From: Phenylobacterium sp.
GTDB taxonomy: Bacteria; Pseudomonadota; Alphaproteobacteria; Caulobacterales; Caulobacteraceae
DNA length: 40,937 bases
Direction of reading: 5' to 3'
NCBI RefSeq assembly: GCF_031181185.1
Contig: NZ_JAPSKZ010000010.1
Coordinates: forward strand, 1 to 40,937
How positions within the stretch are numbered: the stretch's first letter is position 1; each line of letters starts with the position of its first letter. Below, piece after piece: positions 9,972-21,686 of this stretch. The notes beneath the pieces were generated by a model. It was not told the origin of the DNA, searched no databases, and saw only the letters and a program-made list of their open reading frames with translations. A program made the translations under genes and the position numbers.

Positions 9972-9986
9972 TTAATCCGGCATTAA
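9972..9986 (+). promoter_or_regulatory. CtrA-binding box upstream of eipA
   Basis: TTAA (9972-9975), seven bases, TTAA (9983-9986) is the full two-half-site CtrA consensus except that the trailing base is G rather than C. It lies 62 bases before the eipA ATG, a proper distance for activation. From the literature as I recall it, Brucella eipA is directly activated by CtrA, so the site fits the gene. Confidence 0.7.
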
Positions 9987-10048
9987 GCTGCGCGGCGGCA
10001 TCAGACCGTGGGGACGGGAGCTGGAAGCTACAAGGAGGCACGCCGCCC

Positions 10049-10714
10049 ATGGACCGTCGCACGCTCATCGCCACCGGGCTCGTCGCCCTCAGTGCGCCCG
10101 CCCTGGCGCGCGCCCAGTCGATCTCGAGCGAACCCCTGCCGCCGGCCGGCGAAGCGCCGCCGCCCCAGGCCACCGAAGGCCCGCCGGCGCCGCAGCCTCC
10201 GACGCCGACCTACTCCGCCGGCAACGAGGACAAGACCTACAGCCAGGACGAGATCGTCCGCGGCGTGTCCGACTTCATGGGCGTCACGGCCGAGACGGCC
10301 GGCGGCGTCGTCGAGCGCCTGTTCGCCAAGAACGGCCGTCCGACCGGCTACATCGCCGGCGAGGAGGGCTCGGGCGCCTTCGTGGTCGGCGGCCGCTACG
10401 GCCGCGGCCTGCTCTACATGAAGGACAAGGAGCCGATGGAGGTCTTCTGGCAGGGCCCGTCGATCGGCTGGGACTTCGGCGGCAACGCCAGCCGCGTCTT
10501 CACGCTGGTGTACGACCTGCACGTGCCCGAGATGATCTTCCAGCGCTTCCCCGGCGTGGAAGGCTCGGCCTATGTGGTGGGCGGCCTGGGCGTGAACTAC
10601 CAGAAGGCCAGCGGCGTGACCCTGGCTCCGATCCGCGCCGGCGTCGGCCTGCGCCTGGGCGCGAACGTCGGCTACCTGGCCTACACGCGGAAGCGGAACA
10701 TCCTGCCGTTCTAG
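10049..10714 (+). CDS. eipA: DUF1134 periplasmic envelope-integrity protein (EipA-like)
   Basis: 221 residues. The signal peptide is MDRRTLIATGLVALSAPALARA, followed by a Pro/Ala-rich linker (residues ~30-55) and a compact beta domain from about residue 65. Recognisable DUF1134 stretches are GSGAFVVGGRYGRGLLYMK, FWQGPSIGWDFGGNASRVF and GLGVNYQKASGVTLAPIRAG. EipA in Brucella is a periplasmic protein needed for envelope stress resistance. The ATG at 10049 follows AAGGAGG; the longer frame from 9944 is rejected because it would run through the CtrA box and lacks a signal. Its TAG stop shares the bases CTAG with the stop of the convergent dihydroorotase gene. Confidence 0.88.
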   Translation: MDRRTLIATGLVALSAPALARAQSISSEPLPPAGEAPPPQATEGPPAPQPPTPTYSAGNEDKTYSQDEIVRGVSDFMGVTAETAGGVVERLFAKNGRPTGYIAGEEGSGAFVVGGRYGRGLLYMKDKEPMEVFWQGPSIGWDFGGNASRVFTLVYDLHVPEMIFQRFPGVEGSAYVVGGLGVNYQKASGVTLAPIRAGVGLRLGANVGYLAYTRKRNILPF

Positions 10715-12045
10715 GCGGCGAGGGTTTCCAGGAAGCGCACCGGCTGGCCCAGGTGCGGGGCCGTGATCTCGCCGTCCCGCATCACCACCCGGCCGCGGAC
10801 GATCGTCGCCATCGGCCAGCCTTTGGCCTCCAAGCCGTCGAAGGGCGTCCAGCCCACGCGGCTGGCCATGTCCTCGTGGCGGATCGTCTTGCGGGCCTTG
10901 AGATCGACCACGGTCAGGTCGGCGTCGTAGCCCACGGCCAGCCGGCCCTTGTCGGCGAGGCCGAAGATGCGGTTGGCGCCGTGGCTGGTCAGGTCGACCA
11001 GGCGCTCCAGGCTGAGGCGTCCCTCGGCCACGTGGGTCAGCATCACGGGCAGCAGCGTCTGCACGCCCGGCATGCCGGACGGCGAGGCCGGGTACGGCCG
11101 GGCCTTCTCTTCTTTTGTGTGCGGCGCGTGGTCTGAGCCGATGACGTCGGCCACGCCGTTGGCGACGCCCAGCCAGAGGCCGTCGCGGTGCTCGGGCCCG
11201 CGGATCGGCGGGTTCATCTGGGCGAAGCCCTTCAGCCGCTCGTAGGCCTCGGGGCCGGCGAGCGTCAGGTGCTGCGGCGTCACCTCGACCGAGGCCACGT
11301 CCTTGTGATGGGCGAGGTAGGCGATCTCCTCGCGCGTGGTCACGTGCAGGACGTGGATGCGCTTCCCGAGGCTGCGGGCGATCCGCACCAGCCGCTCCGT
11401 GGACTGGATCGCCGACTGGGCGTCGCGCACCTCGTAGTGGCTGGTCCAGTCGCCGGTGCGCGCCAGCGGTCGGCGATCGGCCAGGCGGTACTCGTCCTCT
11501 GAGTGGAAGGCGGCGCGGCGATGGATGTGCCGCAGCACCTGCTCGACGCCCTCGTCGTCCTGCACCAGCAGGGTGCCGGTGGAGGCGCCCATGAAGACCT
11601 TGATGCCGCAGCAGCCGGGCAGGCGCTCCAGCTCGCCCAGGAACTTCGCGTTCTCGTGCGTGCCGCCGACGTAGAAGGCGTGGTCGCAGTGCATGCGGTC
11701 CCGCGCCCGGGCCAGCTTGTCCTCCAGCGTCGCCGGGTCGGTGGTGGTGGGCTCGGTGTTCGGCATCTCGAACACGGCCACGACGCCGCCCAGCACCGCC
11801 GCGCGCGAGCCGGTCTCCAGGTCTTCCTTCCACTCGAGGCCGGGCTCGCGGAAGTGCACCTGCGTGTCGATCACGCCGGGCAGCACCGTCAGGCCGGCGG
11901 CGTCGAAGGTCTCGCCGGCCGAGGCCTGGGAAAGGTCGCCGATGGCGGCGATCTTGCCGCCGCGAACGCCGATGTCGGCAGGGCCACGCCCGGCGTGGTT
12001 CACCACCTCGCCGCGGCGGACGATCAGATCGAAGGTCTCAGCCAT
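10711..12045 (-). CDS. pyrC: dihydroorotase (PyrC-type amidohydrolase)
   Basis: 444 residues. Dihydroorotase closes carbamoyl-aspartate to dihydroorotate in pyrimidine synthesis. The amidohydrolase scaffold is clear: PGVIDTQVHFREPG (residues 56-69), the carboxylated-lysine strand GIKVFMGAS (K149), HVLHVTT, and GSDHAPHT with the catalytic Asp. The N- and C-terminal beta-sandwich residues are present (GKIAAIGD; GYDADLTVVDL). The first metal His of the usual H-x-H is Gln (D-T-Q62-V-H64), a variant I associate with an alphaproteobacterial subgroup, so activity on dihydroorotate is probable but unproven. Its start overlaps the end of the upstream GT9 gene by eight bases, making one transcript. Confidence 0.88.
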   Translation of the reverse strand: MAETFDLIVRRGEVVNHAGRGPADIGVRGGKIAAIGDLSQASAGETFDAAGLTVLPGVIDTQVHFREPGLEWKEDLETGSRAAVLGGVVAVFEMPNTEPTTTDPATLEDKLARARDRMHCDHAFYVGGTHENAKFLGELERLPGCCGIKVFMGASTGTLLVQDDEGVEQVLRHIHRRAAFHSEDEYRLADRRPLARTGDWTSHYEVRDAQSAIQSTERLVRIARSLGKRIHVLHVTTREEIAYLAHHKDVASVEVTPQHLTLAGPEAYERLKGFAQMNPPIRGPEHRDGLWLGVANGVADVIGSDHAPHTKEEKARPYPASPSGMPGVQTLLPVMLTHVAEGRLSLERLVDLTSHGANRIFGLADKGRLAVGYDADLTVVDLKARKTIRHEDMASRVGWTPFDGLEAKGWPMATIVRGRVVMRDGEITAPHLGQPVRFLETLAA

Positions 12046-13012
12046 GGGTCGTGGCCTCCGTGGCGGCGAGCAGTTCGTTCGCCGCGCCTACCACCTTCTC
12101 CACCGGAAGGTCCATCATGTGGCAGATGGCCTGGTCCAGGCCGGGGTCCACCGCTCGGATCTGCTCGAACTCGCGCGGCCCCCGCACGACCCGGGCATTC
12201 GGCCCCCAGGGCGCGTAGAGCCGCTCGTCCGACGGCCCGAACAGGCCGAGCGTCGGCGTCCCCGCGGCGGCGGCCAGGTGCATGGCGCCGCTGTCGTTGC
12301 CGATGAACAGGCGCGCGTGCGTCAGCGCCGCGTAGGCGGTCAGCAGGTCCTTGCCCGTCAGGTCGATGATCCGGTTCGGTCCGACGTCGCGCAGGCCTCG
12401 CACCAGATGCGCATCGCCAGGCCCGCCCACCACCATCAGCCGGCCGCCCTTCAGCGGGCCTTCGCCGCGCAGCAGCCGCATGGCCGCCTGACTGAAGCGC
12501 TCGACGGGCCAGGTCTTGCCGATCCAGTTGGCGGCGGGCCCCAGCGCCAGGATCGGCCCTTCGCCGGCGACGAGCTCGGCGGCGTAGGCGTCGATTTCGG
12601 GCGAGGTGAAGAGATGGGGCGCGGCCGGCTCGTCCTCGATGCGCAGGACACGGGCGGCTTCGACCACCTTGTGAACGGGCTCGGCGCTCTTCTTGTGGAT
12701 CGCCCGGCGGCGCGTGCGCAGGAACCGGGCCAAGCCCGAGCCGCGCAGGTCCACGACCAGTCCCCAGCGGCGCTGGCGAACCTGCCGCCAGAGCTCGAAC
12801 CAGTGGCCGCCGGACTTGGCCTTCTCCATGACGATCACCCGGTCGAGGTTCGGGACCTCGGCGAACAGCGGGGCCGCGGCCGGGCCGGCCACGATGGTGA
12901 ACCGCGCGTGCGGGATCTCGTCGTGCAGCCGCTTGATCAGCCCCGAGGAGAGCACGGCGTCGCCGATGCGCGTCGCGGTGATGAAAAGAATCGGAAACGG
13001 ACCGGACACCAT
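12038..13012 (-). CDS. glycosyltransferase family 9 (heptosyltransferase-like)
   Basis: About 324 residues. GT9 enzymes transfer heptose or related sugars from an ADP-sugar to lipopolysaccharide core at the inner face of the inner membrane. Visible signatures: ILFITATRIGDAVLSSGLI at the N-terminus (the DxVLS nucleotide-sugar loop), LALGPAANWIGKTWP mid-protein, and the C-terminal donor site LFIGNDSGAMHLAAAAGTP followed by LFGPSDERLYAPWG. I use ATG 13012; TTG 13030 would add six residues. It overlaps pyrC by eight bases, so the two are likely translated together although their pathways are unrelated. A divergent gene begins 62 bases upstream. Confidence 0.87.
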   Translation of the reverse strand: MVSGPFPILFITATRIGDAVLSSGLIKRLHDEIPHARFTIVAGPAAAPLFAEVPNLDRVIVMEKAKSGGHWFELWRQVRQRRWGLVVDLRGSGLARFLRTRRRAIHKKSAEPVHKVVEAARVLRIEDEPAAPHLFTSPEIDAYAAELVAGEGPILALGPAANWIGKTWPVERFSQAAMRLLRGEGPLKGGRLMVVGGPGDAHLVRGLRDVGPNRIIDLTGKDLLTAYAALTHARLFIGNDSGAMHLAAAAGTPTLGLFGPSDERLYAPWGPNARVVRGPREFEQIRAVDPGLDQAICHMMDLPVEKVVGAANELLAATEATTHG

Positions 13013-13074
13013 GCGCCACCCATAGCCCAACCCGCCGCTGGCGCTACACCGCGGCGCGCCCCAAATTGCAGGTC

Positions 13075-13869
13075 ATGACTGTCGCTCAGCTGAACAGCCG
13101 CGCGGTGATCGCCGTCGGCGGTCCCGACTGGCGGACCTTCCTGCAAGGTCTGCTGACCCAGGACGTGGAGACGCTCAGGCCCGGCGAGGCCCGTTTCGGC
13201 GCCCTGCTGACGCCTCAGGGTCGGTTGCTCTACGACCTGTTCCTGGTGGGCGCCGACGAGGGGTGCCTGCTGGACGTGGCCGCCGAGCACCGGGACGCGC
13301 TGCTCCAGCGCCTGACGCTCTACCGGCTGCGCGCCAAGGTGGACCTGGCCGCCAGCGAGGCGAAGGTGTTCGCGGCCTTCCCGGCGTCGGACGGCATTGT
13401 CGACCCGCGCCTGCCCGAGCTGGGCGCCCGCATTTACGGGGAGGGCGCCGGCGATGCCGATGAGACGGCCTACGAAGCTCACCGCCTCGCGCTGGGCGTG
13501 CCCGGCCCCGCCGACTGGGGCTCGGACAAGACCTATCCCATCGAGGCCAATTTCGACCTCCTCGGCGGCATCGACTTCAAGAAGGGCTGCTTCGTCGGCC
13601 AGGAGACGACCTCTCGGATGAAGCGCCGGGGTCAGGTGAAGAGCCGCATGCTGCCGATCACCTTCGAGGGGGCGCCCCCGCCGCCCGGAACCGAGATCCT
13701 CGCGGGCGAACTGCGGGCGGGCGAGGTGCTGTCGGGCGTGGACGGCCGGGCCATGGCCTTGGTCCGGCTGGACCGGGCGCTGGGCGCGCCCCTCACCGTC
13801 GGGGATCGTTCGGCGCAAGTCGAAACGCCGGCCTGGTTCCCGCAAACGGCTGGGGATAACGCGGCTTAG
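13075..13869 (+). CDS. ygfZ: YgfZ/GcvT-domain folate-binding protein
   Basis: 264 residues from ATG 13075 (TTG 13066 is possible). YgfZ/COG0354 proteins bind tetrahydrofolate and support Fe-S enzymes such as the tRNA methylthiolase MiaB. The diagnostic motif K-G-C-[FY]-x-G-Q-E is present as KGCFVGQE (residues 170-177), after PIEANFDLLGGIDFKK. The N-terminal GcvT-like fold reads FLQGLLTQDVETL and LLTPQGRLLYDLFL. The C-terminus (LVRLDRALGAPLTVGD) is the short barrel. It is divergent from the GT9 gene and lies 62 bases ahead of tag on the same strand. Confidence 0.9.
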   Translation: MTVAQLNSRAVIAVGGPDWRTFLQGLLTQDVETLRPGEARFGALLTPQGRLLYDLFLVGADEGCLLDVAAEHRDALLQRLTLYRLRAKVDLAASEAKVFAAFPASDGIVDPRLPELGARIYGEGAGDADETAYEAHRLALGVPGPADWGSDKTYPIEANFDLLGGIDFKKGCFVGQETTSRMKRRGQVKSRMLPITFEGAPPPPGTEILAGELRAGEVLSGVDGRAMALVRLDRALGAPLTVGDRSAQVETPAWFPQTAGDNAA

Positions 13870-13931
13870 GCGTCCGGATGCGGCGAAAGGGAGCTTGAGG
13901 TTCGGCGCGCCGTCAGGTGAGGGTGCCGCCG

Positions 13932-14519
13932 ATGACTGAGGCCCCGACGCGCTGCACCTGGAAAGGGATGAACGGCGACCCGTTCTACGAGCGCTACCAC
14001 GACGAGGAGTGGGGCGTGCCCGAGTACGACTCCCGGGCGCTTTGGGAGAAGCTGGTGCTGGACGGCTTCCAGGCGGGGCTGTCGTGGATCACGATCCTGC
14101 GCAAGCGTGAGGCCTTCCGCGAGGCGTTCGACGGCTTCGATCCGGAGAAGGTCGCAGCCTACGACGACGCCGACCGCGCCCGGCTGATGGCCAACGCCGG
14201 CATCATCCGCTCGAACGCCAAGATCGACGCCGCCATCTCGGGCGCGCGGATCTACCTCGACATGCGCGACCGCGGCGAGGACTTCTCGGACTTCTGCTGG
14301 GGCTTCGTGGGCGGCAAGCCCGTGCAGAACCGCTGGGGCCCCGGCGACGTGCCGGCGCAGACGCCACTGGCGGTGGAGGTCTCCAAGGCGCTGAAGGCAA
14401 AGGGCTTCAAGTTCGTGGGGCCGGTGATCGTCTATGCCTGGATGCAGGCGACGGGCCTGGTCAACGACCACCTGACCTGCTGCTTCCGCCACGACGAAGT
14501 GAAGAGGCTCGTGCGCTGA
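13932..14519 (+). CDS. tag: DNA-3-methyladenine glycosylase I (Tag)
   Basis: 195 residues. Tag excises 3-methyladenine from alkylated DNA, starting base excision repair. The helix-hairpin-helix core [16 protein letters not shown] (45-60) is intact. Zinc ligands match E. coli Tag: C8 in RCTW, H23 in YHDEEWG, and the C-terminal His/Cys in NDHLTCC. At the position of E. coli Glu38 (LEGQQAGLSW) this protein has Asp44 ([10 protein letters not shown]). I chose ATG 13932; GTG 13917 is less likely. The TGA overlaps the rnhB ATG by one base, so tag and rnhB are translationally coupled. Confidence 0.95.
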   Translation: MTEAPTRCTWKGMNGDPFYERYHDEEWGVPEYDSRALWEKLVLDGFQAGLSWITILRKREAFREAFDGFDPEKVAAYDDADRARLMANAGIIRSNAKIDAAISGARIYLDMRDRGEDFSDFCWGFVGGKPVQNRWGPGDVPAQTPLAVEVSKALKAKGFKFVGPVIVYAWMQATGLVNDHLTCCFRHDEVKRLVR

Positions 14520-15190
14520 TGGCCAAAGGTCCCACGATGCTCCTCGAGAAGGCGTTCGTCGGCGGCCCGGTCTGCGGGGTCGACGAAGCGGGCCGCGGTC
14601 CGTGGGCGGGGCCGGTCTCGGCCGCCGCCGTGATCCTCGACCCCAATCCCCGCAAGATCCCGAAGGGCCTGGACGATTCCAAGAAGCTCTCCGCGAAGGC
14701 TCGAGAGAGCCTGGAGCTCGAGATCAAGGCGAAGGCGGTGGCCTGGGGCGTGGGCTTCGCCAGCGTCGAGGAGATCGCGAGCCTCAACATCCTGCACGCC
14801 ACCGGCCTGGCCATGTGCCGGGCCATCGAGGCCATGGCGGTGAAGCCGGCGTTCGCCCTCGTGGACGGCAACTATCGGTTCAAGCTGCCCTGCGAGGTGA
14901 CGACGGTGGTGGGCGGCGACGGCAAGTCCAAGTCGATCGCCGCAGCCTCGATCCTGGCGAAGGTCGCCCGCGACCGGCTGATGACCGAGATGGATGCCGT
15001 CTACCCTGGCTACGGCTTCGCCAGCCACAAGGGCTATCGCGCTCCGGTCCACGCGGAGGCGCTGCTGACGCTCGGGCCCTGCCAGATCCACCGCCTGAAC
15101 TGGGGACCGGTGAAGCTGGCGCTGATGGGCAAGGACCCGCTGATGGCGTTCGAGGACGCCTTGCAGGACGAACTGCCCTTCGCCGACTAA
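14519..15190 (+). CDS. rnhB: ribonuclease HII
   Basis: 223 residues. RNase HII cuts the RNA strand of RNA/DNA hybrids and single ribonucleotides embedded in DNA. The acidic site is complete: D22 and E23 in [16 protein letters not shown]116 in LVDGN, and D152 in KVARDRLM. The family's [15 protein letters not shown] and [10 protein letters not shown] are also present. Its ATG overlaps the tag stop (ATGA-type junction). In Caulobacter, as I recall, rnhB lies directly before ccrM; here a histidine kinase sits between them. Confidence 0.97.
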   Translation: MAKGPTMLLEKAFVGGPVCGVDEAGRGPWAGPVSAAAVILDPNPRKIPKGLDDSKKLSAKARESLELEIKAKAVAWGVGFASVEEIASLNILHATGLAMCRAIEAMAVKPAFALVDGNYRFKLPCEVTTVVGGDGKSKSIAAASILAKVARDRLMTEMDAVYPGYGFASHKGYRAPVHAEALLTLGPCQIHRLNWGPVKLALMGKDPLMAFEDALQDELPFAD

Positions 15191-15290
15191 CGCTTGACGC
15201 GACGTAACCCGCGTCTGCAACCGGCGGTAAGTCAACGAATTTCTTACGACTTTGCCAGTATGGGGCAGCGGTAACTCGTCTGGAGCCCGC

Positions 15291-18717
<3,427 letters not shown>

Positions 18718-18746
18718 CTTCGAAGGGCTGGTACGACGCGTAGGTG

Positions 18747-19901
18747 ATGAGCCCCCGCGTCCTCGTCTTCACGCTCTGCACCTTCGCCTTCGGCTCGGCG
18801 GCGTTCATTTTCGCCGGCCTGCTGGAGGTGATGGCGCGCGATCTCGGCGTCTCGACCGCCGTCGCGGGCCAGCTGCAGACCGTCTTCGTGCTCACCGCCG
18901 CCGTGCTAGGCCCCATCGCCGCCTGGCTGCTCGGCCGCGTGGACCGCAAGATCGTCCTGACGCTTTCGCTGGGGCTGGGCGTCGCGGCACACCTGGCGTG
19001 TGCGATCACGCCGGACTTTCCCACGCTCCTCGTGTTGCGGGCCTTCGCGGGCCTGGCAGGCGCTGTCGCGGGGCCTTCGGCCAGTATCGCGGCGGCGGCG
19101 CTGGCGCCGCCGGAGAAGCGCGGCTCGGCCATCGCCATGACCACCGGCGGCATGACGTTGGCCTTTGTGCTGGGCATCCCGCTGGGCAGCGTCGTGGGCT
19201 CGATCTTCGACTGGCGGGCGACCTTCGTATTCGCCGGCGCGCTATCCGGGCTGGCGCTCGCAGGCGTGCTCATCTTCATGCCGAGCGTGAAGCCGCCGCC
19301 CAAGCGTGAGGGCGGCAAGCTGCCGGTGAGCCACATCTGGCCGCTGTACCTGACCACCTTCCTGCTGTTCGCGGCGAACATGACGGTGAACCTCTACATC
19401 GCTCCGCTGGTGCGGGTGGGCGCCGGCGTCACCGGGGCGGGCGTCGCGGCCTTCCAGATGATGATCGGCGTGGGTTCGGTGCTGGGCCTGTGGCTGGGAG
19501 CCCGGGCCGCGAACCGTTACGCCGGCAAGACCTGGATCCTGCAGGGCTTCGGCATCCAGGCTGCGGCCATGACCCTGCACTTCCTGGCCACCCACCACGC
19601 CCTGCCGCCCGGCTGGCCCAGCATGGTGTTGGTGGCCCTAGCGATCTTCGTGGCCGCCACGGCGCTGTTCTCCATGACGCCGGTGGTGCAGGCGCGGCTG
19701 ATCCAGATGACCGACGGCGCGCCGGTCGCCATGGCGCTCAACGGCTCCGTGGTCTCGGTCGGGCAGGCGCTGGGCTCGGCCCTGGGGGGCGCGTCGCTCG
19801 CGATGTTCGGCGTGCCGGCGATCCCGGGCGCGGCGCTCGCCATGTCGCTGGTGGCGCTGACGACCCTGCTGTTCGTCTTCCCGACGGGCGAGCCCGACTA
19901 G
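18747..19901 (+). CDS. MFS transporter (drug/metabolite efflux type)
   Basis: 384 residues, about 12 membrane helices, the size of a DHA1/AraJ-like exporter. Motif-A-like sequence appears between helices 2 and 3 as GPIAAWLLGRVDRKIVL. The first half has RAFAGLAGAVAGPSASIAAA and GSAIAMTTGGMTLAFVLGIP, typical of sugar/drug efflux members. The middle loop is short and basic (KPPPKREGGK). The ATG is at 18747 (GTG 18744 also possible). It lies 29 bases after ccrM and may be cotranscribed. The substrate cannot be inferred. Its TAG shares CTAG with the convergent mutY stop. Confidence 0.9.
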   Translation: MSPRVLVFTLCTFAFGSAAFIFAGLLEVMARDLGVSTAVAGQLQTVFVLTAAVLGPIAAWLLGRVDRKIVLTLSLGLGVAAHLACAITPDFPTLLVLRAFAGLAGAVAGPSASIAAAALAPPEKRGSAIAMTTGGMTLAFVLGIPLGSVVGSIFDWRATFVFAGALSGLALAGVLIFMPSVKPPPKREGGKLPVSHIWPLYLTTFLLFAANMTVNLYIAPLVRVGAGVTGAGVAAFQMMIGVGSVLGLWLGARAANRYAGKTWILQGFGIQAAAMTLHFLATHHALPPGWPSMVLVALAIFVAATALFSMTPVVQARLIQMTDGAPVAMALNGSVVSVGQALGSALGGASLAMFGVPAIPGAALAMSLVALTTLLFVFPTGEPD

Positions 19902-20935
19902 AGCAAGTTGGTCAGGCCGGCGCGCGCGGCCTTGAGGAAGACGCTGGGCAGGGCCTCGAGGTCGCCCCGGGGGCTCCAGATGACGCCGTCGGCTTCGCCC
20001 TCCGCCCGCAGAAGGCGCAGCGTCAGGGTGAAATGGGTGAAGCCGTGCTCCACCTCGCCAACGCCGCGCCATTCGGCCTCGGCCGGCGCGGCGGCCACCG
20101 CCTCGGCGTCGCTCCAGCGCTCGGCGCGCCAGTCGGAGGTCGGCAGGGCCAGCATGCCGCCCAGCAGCCCCTTCGGCGGCCGGCGGACGAGCGCCACCTG
20201 ATCCCCACGGGTCAACACATAGGCCACGCCGTGCCGGTGGGGCCGTTCGGCCTTGGCCGTCTTCCGCGGATAGGCGGCAGGCGTGCCTGTCGTGAACGCC
20301 GCGCAGTGGTCCGCCACCGGGCAGCGGTCGCAGAGCGGCGCCTTCGGCCGGCAGATGGTGGCGCCCAGATCCATCAGCGCCTGGGCCCAGTCGCCGGGAC
20401 GGTCCTCGGCCACCAACGCGGCGGCGAGGCGCTTAAGTTCCGGCTTGGCGTCCGGTAGCGGCTGCTCGACGGCGAACAGCCGCGACATCACCCGCTCGAC
20501 GTTGCCGTCGACCACATTGGTCGGACGGTCGAAGGCGATCGCCGCCACGGCGGCGGCGGTATAGGGGCCGAGCCCGGGCAGACGCCGTAGGCCGTCCTCC
20601 GTATCCGGGAAGACACCGCCATGCTCGGCCGCCACGGCTCGGGCGCAGGCCAGCAGGTTGCGGGCGCGGGCGTAGTAGCCGAGGCCCGCCCAGGCGGCCA
20701 TGACCTCCTCGTCCGGTGCGGCGGCTAGGTCCCCCACGGTCGGCCAGCGGGCGATGAACTTCAGGAAGTAGGGCGTCGCGTGCGGCACCGTGGTCTGCTG
20801 CAGCATCACCTCGGACAGCCAAACCCGGTACGGATCGGCGCGGACGCCGGCGGCGTGCGCGCCTGGGCCCACGCGCCAGGCGAGGTCGCGGGCGTTGGCG
20901 TCGTACCAGGCGAGCAGTTGGGCGCGGAGGGACAC
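19898..20935 (-). CDS. mutY: A/G-specific adenine glycosylase MutY
   Basis: 345 residues from GTG 20935, chosen because AGAGGA lies five bases upstream and the product then starts SLRAQLLAWYDANARDLAWR as MutY proteins do. MutY removes adenine mispaired with 8-oxoguanine. Features: catalytic E42 in SEVMLQQTTV; helix-hairpin-helix LPGLGPYTAAAVAAIAF (119-135) with catalytic D143 in NVVDGNVERV; and a 4Fe-4S loop with C195, C202, C205 and C211 (C-x6-C-x2-C-x5-C). The C-terminal ~120 residues are the NUDIX-like 8-oxoG recognition domain (ALVRRPPKGLLGGMLALP, GFTHFTLTL). It diverges from the DUF721 gene, with 98 bases between. Confidence 0.96.
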   Translation of the reverse strand: MSLRAQLLAWYDANARDLAWRVGPGAHAAGVRADPYRVWLSEVMLQQTTVPHATPYFLKFIARWPTVGDLAAAPDEEVMAAWAGLGYYARARNLLACARAVAAEHGGVFPDTEDGLRRLPGLGPYTAAAVAAIAFDRPTNVVDGNVERVMSRLFAVEQPLPDAKPELKRLAAALVAEDRPGDWAQALMDLGATICRPKAPLCDRCPVADHCAAFTTGTPAAYPRKTAKAERPHRHGVAYVLTRGDQVALVRRPPKGLLGGMLALPTSDWRAERWSDAEAVAAAPAEAEWRGVGEVEHGFTHFTLTLRLLRAEGEADGVIWSPRGDLEALPSVFLKAARAGLTNLL

Positions 20936-21033
20936 GGGATTCCTCTTAACCGGTGAGTGGCGGCGGCGCATCTGCGGCGCCAGGTCCCGGCTCCACCCTT
21001 CGCGCAGGCCGCCATGCCGGCTAAAGATGCGCC

Positions 21034-21573
21034 ATGCGACGTCGCCTGCCGACATCCCAGGAAGCCCTGCAGATCCTTGCGCAGAAGCGCACGCGTCCCT
21101 CGCGCCGTCCGCCGCCGCCGGCAGGACGGGCGCTGACCGGCTTCGTGCGTGAGCTGGACTCCCGCTTCGGTCAGGGTGCGAGCGCGTTGTCGGCCCGCTG
21201 GCGGGAGGTCGTGGGCCCCGACATCGCGCGCCGAACCGAACCGGTGAAGCTGGTGAAGGGCCGCAACGGCGGCCCCTCGTCGTTGGAGATCCGCGTCGCC
21301 GGAGCCTCGGCCGCCATCGTCCAGCACCAGGCGCACGAGATCCTCGCCCGGGTGAACCTTTTCCTGGGTCCCGACGCCGTGCAGAAGCTGCGGATCGTCC
21401 AAGGCCCCCTGCGGCGCTCGGAAACCGCGCCCGCGCCGCCGCGCCGCCGCGCCCCGCCGCTCGACGCCGCCCAGGAAGCCGAACTGCTCCAGGGCTTGGC
21501 CGAGGCGCCTGACGGCAAGCTCAAGCAGGCGTTGCTGGCGCTGGGCCGTGGCGTCCTGCGACAACGTCGCTAG
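21034..21573 (+). CDS. dciA: DUF721 (DciA-like) protein
   Basis: 179 residues. The DUF721 core spans about 30-125: LTGFVRELDSRFGQGASALS, ARWREVVGPDIARRTEPVKL, then SLEIRVAGASAAIVQHQAHE and ILARVNLFLGPDAVQKLRIV. The W-x-x-V-G-P pattern and the beta-strand/helix run define the family. DciA proteins assist loading of the replicative helicase DnaB in bacteria without DnaC; this alphaproteobacterial form has a short basic N-terminus and a Pro/Arg-rich C-terminal tail. Assignment as a functional DciA is inference. The gene diverges from mutY and a terminator-like hairpin follows. Confidence 0.8.
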   Translation: MRRRLPTSQEALQILAQKRTRPSRRPPPPAGRALTGFVRELDSRFGQGASALSARWREVVGPDIARRTEPVKLVKGRNGGPSSLEIRVAGASAAIVQHQAHEILARVNLFLGPDAVQKLRIVQGPLRRSETAPAPPRRRAPPLDAAQEAELLQGLAEAPDGKLKQALLALGRGVLRQRR

Positions 21574-21605
21574 ATTGACTCTGGGCCGCCGTTCCCGTCG
21601 CTAGG

Positions 21606-21626
21606 AGCGCTTCGAAGGCGCTGTTT
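21606..21626 (+). terminator. hairpin after the DUF721 gene
   Basis: A 7-bp stem (AGCGCTT, 21606-21612, with GGGCGCT-type complement GGCGCT at 21617-21622, including one G-T pair) and a three-base loop, followed by GTTT. It lies 33 bases after the stop codon, between two genes on the same strand. Confidence 0.45.
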
Positions 21627-21686
21627 GCGCGCGCCTGCGGGAATCGGGCTTTAATCCTTCGTTCAAAACTTCCGGAAGGTTTCTCG

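Noticed and set aside
10028-11833. 601-aa minus-strand frame over eipA and the dihydroorotase gene
   Set aside because: Out-of-frame shadow of the dihydroorotase gene; composition is Arg/Gly/Pro-rich.
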